Assembly (NCBI GenBank): GCA_024641985.1
Contig: JAHEBZ010000003.1
Span: 62,001 to 126,000 of the forward strand
Reading direction: 5' to 3'
Origin: Rhodoluna sp.
Lineage (GTDB): Bacteria > Actinomycetota > Actinomycetes > Actinomycetales > Microbacteriaceae
DNA: 64,000 nucleotides
A model generated the notes under the pieces. It worked only from the letters and a program-made list of their open reading frames with translations, was not told the origin of the DNA and made no database searches. Positions 11,835-21,430 of this stretch are shown one piece after another. Numbering within the stretch: the stretch's first letter is position 1; each line of letters opens with the position of its first letter. A program made the translations under genes and the position numbers.

Positions 11835-13340
11835 ATGTCGGATCTAATTCGCAAAAACGCTAGCGAGCTTGTTGAACTGCTCAACAACGGCAATGTGTCT
11901 TCGGTTGAGGTCACCCAAGCCCACCTAGACCGCAGTGCTGCGGTCGATGGCGCCGTGCACTCTTATCTTTACCAAAACCCCGAAACCGCGTTGGCTACTG
12001 CAGCTAACATCGATCGTCGTCGTGCAGCGGGCGAAAAACTGCACCTCTTGGCGGGTCTGCCGATCGCGGTCAAAGACAACCTCACCACAACCGATGCGCC
12101 AACCACTTCTGGGTCAAAAATTCTTGAGGGCTGGGTTCCTCCTTACGATGCAACCGTGGTTAGCAAGCTTCGTGAAGCGGGCATGCCTATTTTGGGCAAG
12201 ACCAACCTCGATGAATTTGCAATGGGTTCATCAACCGAATTTTCGGCTTATGGTGCAAGCCACAACCCATGGGATCTAGATCGCATCCCAGGCGGTTCTG
12301 GCGGAGGTTCGAGCTCTGTGGTTGCTTCATTCCAGGCTCCGTTGGCAATCGGCTCAGACACCGGTGGTTCGATTCGCTTCCCGGCATCGGTCACCGGAAC
12401 TGTGGGGATCAAGCCCACCTACGGTGCTGTTTCGCGCTATGGCTTGATTGCTTTGGCCAGCTCGCTCGACCAGATTGGCCCAGTTAGCCGCAATGTTCTC
12501 GACTCTGCTCTCTTGCAAGATGTGATTGCCGGGCACGACCCTCACGACAGCACATCGTTGCCCGAATCGCTTGGCTCGATGGCAGAGGCTGCCCGCAAAC
12601 TCGATGTCAAGGGCATGCGCGTTGGCGTAATCAAAGAGTTGATGGGCGAAGGTTTTCAACCTGGCGTTATGGCCCGATTCAACGAAAGCCTAAATCTGTT
12701 GCAGCAGGCCGGCGCCGAAATCGTCGAGGTTTCGTGCCCAAACTTTGAATACGCCATTGCCGCGTATTACCTAATTTTGCCGGCCGAGGCATCCTCGAAC
12801 TTGGCAAAATTTGATTCTGTTCGCTTCGGATTGCGTGTTGCGCCAGAGGGTAACCCAACCATTGAGCGAGTGATGGCCGCCACCCGCGAGGCCGGTTTTG
12901 GCCCCGAGGTGAAGCGTCGAATCATCCTTGGAACCTATGCTTTGTCGAGCGGTTCTTACGAAAAGTATTATGGCGCGGCGCTCAAGGTTCGCACGCTAAT
13001 TCAGCGCGACTTTGATGCAGCCTTCGCCAAGGCTGATGTGTTGGTTTCTCCAACTGCGCCAACCACGGCGTTCAAGCTTGGCGAAAAGCTAGATGACCCA
13101 TTGGCCATGTATCTAAACGACATCGCAACCATTCCCGCAAACCTTGCTGGAATCCCAGGCATGTCGATTCCAAACGGTTTGGCCGAAGAAGATGGCTTGC
13201 CAGTTGGCATCCAGATTTTGGCACCAGCCCGCGAAGATGCCCGCCTCTACCAAGTTGGCGGTGCTCTCGAAAAGATGCACGAAGAAATTTGGGGCAAACG
13301 AATGATTGATTTTGCACCCGAGCTGGAGGTTCGCGGCTAA
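11835..13340 (+). CDS. gatA: Asp/Glu-tRNA amidotransferase subunit A
   Basis: 501 residues. This amidase subunit releases ammonia from glutamine. The Ser-cisSer-Lys triad is visible: Lys in [11 protein letters not shown], the GGSGGGSSS stretch, and the nucleophile Ser in [12 protein letters not shown] (about residues 75-185). The stop overlaps the gatB start by 1 nt (TAATG). The ammonia is channelled to GatB. The presence of gatCAB suggests that at least Gln-tRNA is made indirectly; no glnS or asnS lies in this window. Confidence 0.97.
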   Translation: MSDLIRKNASELVELLNNGNVSSVEVTQAHLDRSAAVDGAVHSYLYQNPETALATAANIDRRRAAGEKLHLLAGLPIAVKDNLTTTDAPTTSGSKILEGWVPPYDATVVSKLREAGMPILGKTNLDEFAMGSSTEFSAYGASHNPWDLDRIPGGSGGGSSSVVASFQAPLAIGSDTGGSIRFPASVTGTVGIKPTYGAVSRYGLIALASSLDQIGPVSRNVLDSALLQDVIAGHDPHDSTSLPESLGSMAEAARKLDVKGMRVGVIKELMGEGFQPGVMARFNESLNLLQQAGAEIVEVSCPNFEYAIAAYYLILPAEASSNLAKFDSVRFGLRVAPEGNPTIERVMAATREAGFGPEVKRRIILGTYALSSGSYEKYYGAALKVRTLIQRDFDAAFAKADVLVSPTAPTTAFKLGEKLDDPLAMYLNDIATIPANLAGIPGMSIPNGLAEEDGLPVGIQILAPAREDARLYQVGGALEKMHEEIWGKRMIDFAPELEVRG

Positions 13341-14842
13341 TGGCTAAAGACGAATTGATGAATTACGAGAAGGCTCTAGAACAGTTCGAGGTCGTAATCG
13401 GCCTCGAGGTTCACATTGAGCTGAACACTAAGACCAAGATGTTCTGCGGTTGTCGCAACGAGTTTGGCGATGAGCCGAACACAAATGTTTGTCCAATCTG
13501 CATCGCCCTTCCGGGTGCGCTGCCTGCCGTAAACCGCAAAGCTGTCGAATCTAGCATCGCTATTGGTTTGGCGCTTGGCTGCGACATCGCCCCCAACGGG
13601 CGGTTTGCGCGCAAGAACTACTTCTATCCAGACCTAGCCAAGAACTTCCAAACCTCGCAATACGATGAGCCGATCGCGTTTAACGGTTCGCTCGAAGTAG
13701 AGATTCCGTCTGGGGCGGTGCACGTAATCGACATCGAGCGCGCCCACATGGAAGAGGATGCCGGCAAGTTGACCCACATTGGTGGCTCAACCGGGCGCAT
13801 TCAGGGTGCCGAATACTCGCTAGTCGACTACAACCGAGCCGGCGTGCCGTTGGTTGAAATTGTTACCCGGCCAGTGTTTGGTGCCGGCAGTGAGGCGCCA
13901 GAGTTGGCTGCGGCCTATGTGCGTTCGATTCGCGAAATCGTTAAGGGTCTGGGTGTTTCTGACGCCAAAATGGAGCGTGGCAATGTGCGCTGTGACGCAA
14001 ACGTTTCACTTCGACCTCATGGTCAAGAAAAACTTGGAACTCGCACCGAAACCAAGAATGTTAACTCGCTTCGCTCTATCGAGCGTGCGGTTCGCTACGA
14101 AATTCAGCGTCAGGCTGCAATTCTGGCCAAGGGCGGCAGCATCATCCAAGAAACACGTCACTGGCACGAAGACAAGGGCGCAACAAGCTCTGGTCGTCCA
14201 AAATCCGACGCCGATGATTACCGCTACTTTCCTGAACCTGACTTGGTTCCGGTTCAGCCTTCTAAAGAGTTGATCGAGTCAATTCGTGCAACTCTGCCCG
14301 AAAAGCCAGCCGATCGGCGCAAGCGTTTGCAAAACGATTGGGGCTTTGCCGAGCTCGAGTTTCGCGATGTTGTAAACGCCGACCTGCTAGATGTTATCGA
14401 AGAAACGGTTGCCGCCGGCGCCAAGCCTCAATCGGCCCGCAAATGGTGGTCTGGCGAGCTGGCGCGTGCAGCCAACAACGAAGACAAAGATGTTGCCGAT
14501 TTGGCTATCACCCCGATTCAGGTTGCCGAATTGGCTTCGCTGGTTGAGGCAGGCAAATTGAACGACCGACTGGCCCGTGAGGTTTTGACATATGTTCTGG
14601 CCGGCGAGGGCAACCCCGCCGAAATCGTGTCGGCACGTGGCCTAGAGGTGGTATCTGATGATGGCGCTCTAATCGCCGCTATCGATGCAGCGCTGGCAAA
14701 ACAGCCAGATGTTCTAGATGCTATTCGCGAGGGCCGCATGCAGGCTGCTGGCGCTGTTATCGGCGCTGTTATGCAGGCAATGAAGGGCTCAGCCGATGCA
14801 GGTCGAGTTCGTGAGTTGTTGATCGAAAAAGCCAACGCCTAA
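13340..14842 (+). CDS. gatB: Asp/Glu-tRNA amidotransferase subunit B
   Basis: 500 residues. It activates the misacylated tRNA carboxylate with ATP and amidates it. VVIGLEVHIELNTKTKMFCGC near residue 20 is the GatB hallmark and the cysteines bind zinc. The C-terminal YqeY-like helical tail ends in MKGSADAGRVRELL. The start lies in the gatA stop. A strong terminator follows within 15 nt. Confidence 0.97.
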   Translation: MAKDELMNYEKALEQFEVVIGLEVHIELNTKTKMFCGCRNEFGDEPNTNVCPICIALPGALPAVNRKAVESSIAIGLALGCDIAPNGRFARKNYFYPDLAKNFQTSQYDEPIAFNGSLEVEIPSGAVHVIDIERAHMEEDAGKLTHIGGSTGRIQGAEYSLVDYNRAGVPLVEIVTRPVFGAGSEAPELAAAYVRSIREIVKGLGVSDAKMERGNVRCDANVSLRPHGQEKLGTRTETKNVNSLRSIERAVRYEIQRQAAILAKGGSIIQETRHWHEDKGATSSGRPKSDADDYRYFPEPDLVPVQPSKELIESIRATLPEKPADRRKRLQNDWGFAELEFRDVVNADLLDVIEETVAAGAKPQSARKWWSGELARAANNEDKDVADLAITPIQVAELASLVEAGKLNDRLAREVLTYVLAGEGNPAEIVSARGLEVVSDDGALIAAIDAALAKQPDVLDAIREGRMQAAGAVIGAVMQAMKGSADAGRVRELLIEKANA

Positions 14843-14852
14843 GTTTCAAATC

Positions 14853-14891
14853 AAAAACCCCGCCAGAGCTTTTGCTCTGTGCGGGGTTTTT
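14853..14891. terminator. Strong bidirectional intrinsic terminator after gatB and tRNA-His
   Basis: A-tract, CCCCGC plus CAGAGC, TTTT loop, GCTCTG, GCGGGG, T-tract. The A- and T-flanks make it work in both directions, so it can end gatCAB on the plus strand and tRNA-His on the minus strand. Confidence 0.9.
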
Positions 14892-14894
14892 CTT

Positions 14895-14971
14895 TGGGGT
14901 GAGTAACGGGGCTTGAACCCGCGGCCTCCTGGACCACAACCAGGCGCTCTACCAGCTGAGCTATACCCACC
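14895..14971 (-). tRNA. tRNA-His (GTG), CCA encoded
   Basis: The minus strand folds as a full cloverleaf: acceptor GTGGGTA/TACTCAC, D-loop AGCTCAGCTGGTAGAGC, anticodon loop TTGTGGT, T-arm GGGTTCAAGCCCC. The base before the acceptor stem is G and the discriminator is C, giving the G-1:C73 pair specific for tRNA-His. CCA is encoded. It reads into the shared terminator. Confidence 0.96.
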
Positions 14972-15018
14972 ATGTGATGCGCTTGCGCACAACAACTCAT
15001 AGAGTCTAACAGGTTTAG

Positions 15019-15627
15019 TTAGATCGTGCTTTTGATAGTTTGGGCGGCTAGCTTAGCCTCATCGGTGGTTGGGCCAGGCAAGGGCACCAATACGGTTTGC
15101 CGATAATAGCGAAGTTCGTCTATCGATTCGAGGATGTCGGCTAATGCCCTGTGGCCGCCATCTTTTTTAGGTAGCTGAAAGTAGGCCCTTGGATACCAGC
15201 GGCGCGATAGTTCTTTGATTGAAGACACATCGATGTTGCGGTAATGCAAGTGCTGATCTAGTGCAGGCATGTATTTATTTAAGAACATGCGATCGGTGCC
15301 AATGCTGTTGCCAGCCAAAGGGGCCTCTTTTGGGTTGGGAACAAATTGCTTGATGTAATCGAGAACAACCTGCTCAGCCTCGGCCAATTCGATACCGCCA
15401 TCGACCTCGTTGATGAGACCAGAATCGGTGTGCATTTGGCGAACAAAATCACCCATGCCAGCCCAAGAGTCTTCACTTGGCTTGATAACCACGTTAAGCC
15501 CGGCATCCAGAACCTCAAGTTCAGAGTTGGTTATGACCACTGCTATCTCAACCAGACAATCGGCTTCGAGGTTCAACCCCGTCATTTCACAGTCGATCCA
15601 AACTAGGTTGTCAGAAATTTCAATCAC
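15019..15627 (-). CDS. orn: Oligoribonuclease
   Basis: 202 residues. This DEDDh 3'-5' exonuclease degrades 2-5 nt RNAs and pGpG. Exo I is LVWIDCEMTGLNLEADCLVEIA, Exo II PLAGNSIGTDRMFLNKYMP, and Exo III HRALADILESIDELRYY with the catalytic His. The start is a GTG with no Shine-Dalgarno. A TATTTT hexamer ends 6 nt before it, suggesting a leaderless mRNA. This hexamer lies in the T-tract of the hairpin that ends the upstream permease gene. Confidence 0.94.
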   Translation of the reverse strand: MIEISDNLVWIDCEMTGLNLEADCLVEIAVVITNSELEVLDAGLNVVIKPSEDSWAGMGDFVRQMHTDSGLINEVDGGIELAEAEQVVLDYIKQFVPNPKEAPLAGNSIGTDRMFLNKYMPALDQHLHYRNIDVSSIKELSRRWYPRAYFQLPKKDGGHRALADILESIDELRYYRQTVLVPLPGPTTDEAKLAAQTIKSTI

Positions 15628-15633
15628 AATCCA

Positions 15634-15639
15634 AAAATA
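15634..15639 (-). promoter_or_regulatory. Putative -10 box (TATTTT) of orn inside a terminator T-tract
   Basis: TATTTT on the minus strand ends 6 nt before the orn GTG. The same T-run follows the 15642-15671 hairpin. Confidence 0.4.
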
Positions 15640-15641
15640 GG

Positions 15642-15671
15642 GGAGGCCTCCGACAATAGCCGGAAGCCTCC
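15642..15671 (-). terminator. Intrinsic terminator of the RND permease gene
   Basis: An 11-bp stem (GGAGGCCTCCG / CGGAAGCCTCC, one C-A mismatch, 8-nt loop) 17 nt after the permease stop. On the minus strand it is followed by CCTATTTTT. Confidence 0.65.
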
Positions 15672-15688
15672 AATTCTACCTACTAGTT

Positions 15689-18600
15689 TTAGGCGCTCTT
15701 CCAGAGCTTGTCGCGCTTGCTCTTTAGGGCCCGGTTGCCTCGCTTGAGTTGGCGTCTTTCTTTGCGGCCCTCAACCAGCCAATAAAGCACTGGAACGATA
15801 ACCAGGGTCAGCACTGTCGATGAGAACAGTCCGCCAATTACCACGACTGCTAGTGGTTGCGAGATGAATCCGCCACCGCCGGTAATGCCGAGCGCCATTG
15901 GCGTCAATGCGAAAATCGTGGCCAGTGCAGTCATCAAGATGGGTCGCAAGCGCTGACGCGAGCCATCCATGATCGCTTCTTGCATTGGTCGACCTTGCTT
16001 GCGATATTGATTGATCAAGTCGATCAGCACAATCGCGTTTGTAACCACGATGCCAACCAGCAACAGCATGCCGATCAGCGAAGGCACACCCAGCGGAGTG
16101 TTGGTGATCAAGAGCATGCCCAAAGCGCCCGTTGCCGCAAATGGAATTGAGATCAACAAAATTAGCGGTTGGATGAGGCTCGAGAACGTAGCCACCATGA
16201 CGATGAATACGATAGCGATGGCCGCAAGCAAAGCAAGCCCAAGCTGTTGGAATGAGCTGGCTTGATCGGCGCTTACGCCGCCAAGTGTGGCAGTTGCGCC
16301 GGCCGGAAGCTCTACCGTTGCAAGTCGCTTGGTAACTTCGGCCGAAATGGCGCCTAGGTTATCTCCGGTTGGGGTTAGTGAAACCTTTGCGGTGCGGTCG
16401 CCCTTCTCGCTGGCTATCGAAACGGGCACTGATGCCAATTCAATCTTGGCCAAACTCGAAAGCGAAACTAAGCCGCTTGAGGTTGGAATTTGAATGGCCT
16501 TTACTTCGGCAATAGTGTCTGGAACATCCGTTTGCACAACATAAAGGGGGGTCTCAACGCTTTCTAGGTTCAGCTTTCCGATGCTGGCTGGGCGCAGTTT
16601 TGAAGCCACAATTCCTCCAACTGCCACCTCGGTTAGGCCCTTTTGGGCTGCGGCTTTGCGGTCAACGGTCACTTTGAGAGTGCGCTGTTTTTCGGCGAGC
16701 GAGTTGGTAACCTCAGAAACATTAGGTGTGCCGCTCATGGCATTTTGAATCGAAACGATTGCCTGATTCAATTTTTCATCGGTGGTGGCAATCACCTTGA
16801 TGTCAATGGTGCTAGATGAACCAAAGCCGGGGCCGCCGCCAGATGAAAACTTGACTGTGCCAACCTCAGAATTTGCCGCGAAGGTCTTTTCTAGTTTGGC
16901 CTGAAGCGCAACCTGATCGGTGCCCTCAATCATGGTGACTTGAATCGAGGTGCCACCTGCTGATGCACCAAAGGCCACGCGGCCATCGCCCGATGAGCCG
17001 ATCGAGGTTTGCACAACCTCTACAGAATCTTCGGCCAACAAAATGGCTTCTACCTTGGCTGCGGCCTGGTCTTGCTGCGCAAAGGTTGCCCCCGGTTCGA
17101 GCGTTTGATTCAGCACAAAACTGGTTGAACCAGATGAGCCGATGAAGTCTGTCTTTAGCTGCGGAACCAAACCGAAAGTAAAAATAAGAACCACGAACGC
17201 CGAGATGATGGTGATTACAGGGCGCTTTTGAGTCCAGCTCAAAATCGGCAGATAGCCTCGTTGCAGCCAGCTCTTGCGTTCTTTAGCCTCTTCGGCCTCG
17301 CGCGCCTCGGCAGCAAACTTTGCAAGGTCATCACCCGAGGCCTCGGCTAGCGCCTTGGGGTTCTTCAAGAACCAGAACGCCAAAACGGGAACAATGGTTA
17401 GCGAGACAAACAAGCTGGCTACAAGAGCAATTGCGAAAGTGAAGGCAAACGGACGGAAGATTTCGCCGATAAGCCCGCTTACCAGTGCAATCGGCAGGAA
17501 CACGGCCACGGTAGTGATGGTGGCTGCAGTGATGGCGCCAGAAACCTCTTTAACGGCGTGCAGCACGGCCTTCTTTTTGGGTTCGCCGTATGCCAAGTGG
17601 CGGTTGATGTTTTCGATTACCACAATGGAGTCGTCAACCACACGCCCGATAGCGATGGTGAGTGCGCTCAAGGTCAAGATGTTGAGCGAGTAGCCAAATT
17701 GGCTGAGGCCAATGAATGTGATCAGAACCGAAGTTGGAATCGAAATAGCGGTTACTAGCGTTGACCTGACCGATAGCAAGAACAAGAGAATTACGATGAT
17801 GGCGAAGCTCAAGCCAAGCAAGCCTTCAGTGGTTAGGTTTTCAAGTGATTTCTCGACAAACGGAGCCTGGTCGAAGATTGTCACGATGGTCACATCGCCC
17901 AATTTCTTCTTTAGTTCTTCGATTTTGTCTTGAACCCCGTGAGACACCGCAACAGTGTTTCCATCCTGGGTTTTAACTATAGAAATTGACAGCGCTTCTT
18001 TGCCGTTGGTGCGCGAAATGCTTGTTACCGGAGCGTTCTCGTAGGTAACTTGGGCGACCTGATCAACTGTGAGAACCACGGTCTTTGTGGTTGAGGTAGT
18101 TGTTGAGCCAAAGCCCGAAGGAATGGTGAAACCTGAAGGCAGGCTGCCGGCTAAGCCGGCTGGAATTTGAGATGACGAAGTAGCTACAGAAGTTTTGCTG
18201 CCGATGAGCGGCAGTTTCTTGAAGGCAGCTAGGCTTTCGACCGGTGTTCCTACTTCAACCGAAATTGAACCTTTCGAATCTTTTACAGAACCCGCCGGAA
18301 TAACGAAGCCGTTGGCTTGCAGTGCACTAACAATCGACTGCTGGCTTAGGCCATTTGCCGATAGCACCGATTGCTTCAACTTAAGATTTATGCGTTTTTC
18401 GGTAAAGCCCGCAACGGTGACATCGCGAACGCCAGGAACCGAGGCTAAAAGCGGAGTTGCGATGTCGGCAAGGGTTTGGCCCAGTGCCTCGTTGTCGCCA
18501 TTATTGGCCGATACGCCAAGGGCAATGATTGGCACTGAATCGAAACTGCCTGAAAGAATGTTTGGCTCTACATCGGCTGGCAGGGTGTTTTTGATGCCGG

Positions 18601-18940
18601 CTAGAGCAGCCGCCAAGTCTTCTTTGACTTTTGACGACTTGGTGCCGTATTCAAATTCGACACGAACAATCGACAGGTTGTTTTGTGATGTTGACGACGA
18701 GTTAACTAGGCCGTCGATCTGACGAACAGCACCCTCGATTGCCTGGCTCACCTGTGCGTCTACAACCTCGGGTGAAGCACCCGGGTAGGCCGTTACGATC
18801 GCCGCCTGTGGCACCTCGAACGAGGGAATCAACTCTTGCTTGAGCGAGCCAAGCGAGATAAAGCCGGCTATGGCAACAATCACGGTTATCAGCGCGACTA
18901 CTGAGCGGTTGGCAACGCTGAGTTTGGCAAGACGAAACAC
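15689..18940 (-). CDS. RND/HAE1-family efflux permease (SwrC/AcrB-like)
   Basis: 1083 residues. This is an inner-membrane proton-driven exporter. The standard 12-TM RND layout is visible: TM1 (VVALITVIVAIAGFISLG), a large periplasmic-type loop, TM2-6, a second loop, TM8-12. VVDDSIVVIENINRH in TM4 holds the paired acidic residues used for proton relay. LIPSFEVPQAAIVTAYPGASP is typical of the family. I chose the GTG at 18940 because AAAGGGG lies 5 nt upstream; a start 16 codons earlier lacks this. No membrane-fusion partner or outer-membrane channel gene lies beside it, as for Bacillus SwrC. Substrate unknown. Confidence 0.88.
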   Translation of the reverse strand: MFRLAKLSVANRSVVALITVIVAIAGFISLGSLKQELIPSFEVPQAAIVTAYPGASPEVVDAQVSQAIEGAVRQIDGLVNSSSTSQNNLSIVRVEFEYGTKSSKVKEDLAAALAGIKNTLPADVEPNILSGSFDSVPIIALGVSANNGDNEALGQTLADIATPLLASVPGVRDVTVAGFTEKRINLKLKQSVLSANGLSQQSIVSALQANGFVIPAGSVKDSKGSISVEVGTPVESLAAFKKLPLIGSKTSVATSSSQIPAGLAGSLPSGFTIPSGFGSTTTSTTKTVVLTVDQVAQVTYENAPVTSISRTNGKEALSISIVKTQDGNTVAVSHGVQDKIEELKKKLGDVTIVTIFDQAPFVEKSLENLTTEGLLGLSFAIIVILLFLLSVRSTLVTAISIPTSVLITFIGLSQFGYSLNILTLSALTIAIGRVVDDSIVVIENINRHLAYGEPKKKAVLHAVKEVSGAITAATITTVAVFLPIALVSGLIGEIFRPFAFTFAIALVASLFVSLTIVPVLAFWFLKNPKALAEASGDDLAKFAAEAREAEEAKERKSWLQRGYLPILSWTQKRPVITIISAFVVLIFTFGLVPQLKTDFIGSSGSTSFVLNQTLEPGATFAQQDQAAAKVEAILLAEDSVEVVQTSIGSSGDGRVAFGASAGGTSIQVTMIEGTDQVALQAKLEKTFAANSEVGTVKFSSGGGPGFGSSSTIDIKVIATTDEKLNQAIVSIQNAMSGTPNVSEVTNSLAEKQRTLKVTVDRKAAAQKGLTEVAVGGIVASKLRPASIGKLNLESVETPLYVVQTDVPDTIAEVKAIQIPTSSGLVSLSSLAKIELASVPVSIASEKGDRTAKVSLTPTGDNLGAISAEVTKRLATVELPAGATATLGGVSADQASSFQQLGLALLAAIAIVFIVMVATFSSLIQPLILLISIPFAATGALGMLLITNTPLGVPSLIGMLLLVGIVVTNAIVLIDLINQYRKQGRPMQEAIMDGSRQRLRPILMTALATIFALTPMALGITGGGGFISQPLAVVVIGGLFSSTVLTLVIVPVLYWLVEGRKERRQLKRGNRALKSKRDKLWKSA

Positions 18941-19048
18941 AGAAACCCCTTTCGTGGGTGCTCCAAATCTAACGCTTTTAGCAATCAAGTTATTCCGATT
19001 GCTTGGCGGATGGGAATGTTATTCGCCAATTCCAAGGTTGCAAGACTC

Positions 19049-19528
19049 ATGAATCTAAATGACGCAAAGCTCACGATGCTTGATGGCCGCGAGACCTCGT
19101 TCGCCGAATTTGCAGGCAAGGCAGTCTTGATAGTTAACGTTGCATCCCGCTGCGGTCTTTCTCCGCAGTATGAGGCGCTTGAGCAGTTGCAAAAAACATA
19201 TGCGGCCCGCGGCTTTACTGTTCTGGGCCTGCCCTCGAATCAGTTCATGCAAGAACTCAGCACCGAGGATGCAATCGGGGAGTACTGCTCAACGACTTGG
19301 GGAGTCACATTTCCGATGACCTCAAAGGTCAAGGTGAACGGCCGTGAACGCCACGAACTTTACAAAGAGCTTGTCAAGGCAAAAGATTCAGCTGGGCTTG
19401 CTGGCCCGGTGTTGTGGAACTTTGAAAAGTTCTTAGTTTTGCCAGACGGTTCGATAAAGCGATTCAGGCCAACAACTAAGCCTGATTCACCAGAAATTGT
19501 TGCAGCCATTGAGGCTGCTCTTAGCTAA
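19049..19528 (+). CDS. Glutathione peroxidase-family thiol peroxidase
   Basis: 159 residues. It reduces hydroperoxides, in actinobacteria normally with thioredoxin. NVASRCGLSPQYEALEQL carries the peroxidatic Cys (not selenocysteine: the codon is TGC). LGLPSNQF holds the conserved Gln, and VLWNFEKFLV the Trp and Asn of the catalytic tetrad. The ATG at 19049 gives the usual family N-terminus. An in-frame ATG at 19010 would add 13 atypical residues. The 3' end overlaps terC by 4 nt on the opposite strand. Confidence 0.88.
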   Translation: MNLNDAKLTMLDGRETSFAEFAGKAVLIVNVASRCGLSPQYEALEQLQKTYAARGFTVLGLPSNQFMQELSTEDAIGEYCSTTWGVTFPMTSKVKVNGRERHELYKELVKAKDSAGLAGPVLWNFEKFLVLPDGSIKRFRPTTKPDSPEIVAAIEAALS

Positions 19529-20511
19529 ACCTCTTTTGTTGCTTTTATGCGTGCGCTGATTATGCTCGCAACAGCCGAAATCGCAATGGCTCCAACAATT
19601 ACAACCAAAGACATGTTCGTGGTGATCTCTGGTGCCCACTCAATGTGCTTGCCGCCGTTAACGAACGGCAGCTCGTTAACATGCATCGCATGCGCTACCA
19701 GCTTGAAGCCGATGAAGGCAAGGATGAATGCAATGCCGTACTTGAGGTACTCGAGCTTATCTACCAGGTCACCAAGTAGGAAGTAAAGCTGGCGAAGACC
19801 CATCAGAGCGAACACGTTTGCGGTGAACACAATGAACGGGTCGGTGGTGATTCCGAAAATCGCCGGAATTGAATCAAATGCAAACATTACGTCTGTCAAT
19901 GCAATGGCAGCGAAAACAACCAGCATTGGCGTAAATAGTTTCTTGCCGTCAACCTTGGTGCGAATCTTTGCGCCGTCGAAGTTCTTTGAGACCTCGATGT
20001 GATTGCGAAGCCACAAAATCAACTTGCTTTCACTCTCTTCTTCGTCTCCATGCGAGCGGAACGCCTGGTGCCATGCTGTGTAGAGCAAGAAAGCACCGAA
20101 TAGGTAGAAAATTGCGCTGAATGACTCGATTAGGGCCGCTCCGATAACGATGAAAATACCGCGCAAAACTAGGGCCAAAACAACGCCCACCATAAGCACT
20201 TCTTGCTGATATTTCTTTGGAACCGAGAAGCGGCTCATGATGATGACGAACACGAACAGGTTGTCGATGCTCAAACTGTATTCGGTGAGCCAACCCGCAT
20301 AAAACTCGGTGGCCTTGGCTTGGCCAAAGAACTGCCAAATAACCAGGCCAAATAGAACGGCGAGAAGCGCATAAGCCAGAATCCAGATGGTTGACTCGCG
20401 ATTACTAGGAATGTGCGGACGTTTGAAGATGATCAAAACATCGGCCATCAAAATGGCAGTCAAGAGTGCCATCGAAATGATTTCGAACCAGAAATAAGAG
20501 TTTTCAGCCAT
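19525..20511 (-). CDS. TerC-family integral membrane protein
   Basis: 328 residues with about nine TM segments. Members (TerC, Alx) have been linked to tellurite resistance and manganese export. The family motifs are WLTEYSLSIDNLFVFVIIMS and ALTDVMFAFDSIPAIFGIT, with acidic residues in the membrane that probably bind metal. GGAG lies 5 nt before the ATG. A TAGACT hexamer ends 9 nt before the ATG. The stop shares the tetranucleotide CTAA with the convergent peroxidase stop. Confidence 0.9.
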   Translation of the reverse strand: MAENSYFWFEIISMALLTAILMADVLIIFKRPHIPSNRESTIWILAYALLAVLFGLVIWQFFGQAKATEFYAGWLTEYSLSIDNLFVFVIIMSRFSVPKKYQQEVLMVGVVLALVLRGIFIVIGAALIESFSAIFYLFGAFLLYTAWHQAFRSHGDEEESESKLILWLRNHIEVSKNFDGAKIRTKVDGKKLFTPMLVVFAAIALTDVMFAFDSIPAIFGITTDPFIVFTANVFALMGLRQLYFLLGDLVDKLEYLKYGIAFILAFIGFKLVAHAMHVNELPFVNGGKHIEWAPEITTNMSLVVIVGAIAISAVASIISARIKATKEV

Positions 20512-20626
20512 AGTGCTCCAAGTCTAAGCAGAGATTCGACCTAGTGCCTTGTAGCACGAATGAAACGGTTGAGAGTTGTAGTCTGAAACAAGTGAATCAA
20601 CTAGAAGTGCAGTCAAAGGAGACCCA

Positions 20627-21430
20627 ATGAAAGTTGTTGACAAAGTTGTCGTAGTTACTGGTGCTGGTGCGGGCATGGGGCGCGAACTAACTCTCGAACT
20701 TGTTCGTCGCGGAGCCAAGGTTGCCGCCATCGACCTTCGGCCCGAGGGGCTTGCCGAGACAAAAACTCAGGCAGAACAAATCGGTGGGCGAATCGAAACA
20801 TTCGTCGTTGATGTGACCGATGGTGATGCTGTGGCAAAACTGCCAGCACAAGTCGAATCGACTCTCGGATCTGCCGATGTTCTGTTGAATAACGCCGGAA
20901 TCATCCAGCCGTTTGTGAAAATCAACGAACTAACCATCGAACAAGCAGCTCGCGTAATGAACGTGAATTTCAATGGGCCTTTTTTGATGGTCAAGGCTTT
21001 TCTGCCGGGTCTGCTAGCCAAAAGCCAGGCGCACATCTTGAACGTCTCATCTATGGGCGCTTACGCTCCCGTTCCGGGCCAAAGCGTTTACGGCGCTTCT
21101 AAGGCGGCTGTCAAGTTGTTCACCGAGGGGCTTCGCTCAGAGATGATTGGCACCAATGTTGGGGTCACAATTGTGTTCCCTGGCGCAATTCACACCAATA
21201 TCGCCCAAAATTCGGGCATGGCAATGCCAGCCAATGCCGATGCCGCAGAATCTAAATTTAAGATGACCGAGCCGGGCGTGGCTGCCAAGGCAATGATTGA
21301 CGCCATCGAAAACAATAAGGCTCGCATTTGTATAGGCGGCGACGCCACTCTTATGGACAGGTTGAGTCGACTGAACCCGGTTTTCGCGGCCAATTTGATT
21401 GCCAAGCAAATGGCCTCACTTTTAAAGTGA
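20627..21430 (+). CDS. Short-chain dehydrogenase/reductase
   Basis: 267 residues. VVVVTGAGAGMGRE is the TGxxxGxG nucleotide motif, DVLLNNAGI the NNAG motif, and VSSMGAYAPVPGQSVYGASKAAV the catalytic Ser-Tyr-Lys. Asp at the end of beta-2 (VAAIDLRPEG) suggests NAD+. The substrate cannot be read from the sequence. AAAGGAG precedes the ATG. TAGTCT at 20579-20584 is a likely -10. The DoxX-like gene overlaps its stop (GTGA), so the two are probably cotranslated. Confidence 0.88.
   Translation: MKVVDKVVVVTGAGAGMGRELTLELVRRGAKVAAIDLRPEGLAETKTQAEQIGGRIETFVVDVTDGDAVAKLPAQVESTLGSADVLLNNAGIIQPFVKINELTIEQAARVMNVNFNGPFLMVKAFLPGLLAKSQAHILNVSSMGAYAPVPGQSVYGASKAAVKLFTEGLRSEMIGTNVGVTIVFPGAIHTNIAQNSGMAMPANADAAESKFKMTEPGVAAKAMIDAIENNKARICIGGDATLMDRLSRLNPVFAANLIAKQMASLLK

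Noticed and set aside
18195-18722. 175-codon open frame opposite the RND permease
   Set aside because: It is antisense to strongly conserved transporter sequence, has no family character and no ribosome site.
19049-19528. Selenocysteine glutathione peroxidase
   Set aside because: The peroxidatic position is a TGC cysteine codon and there is no in-frame TGA.
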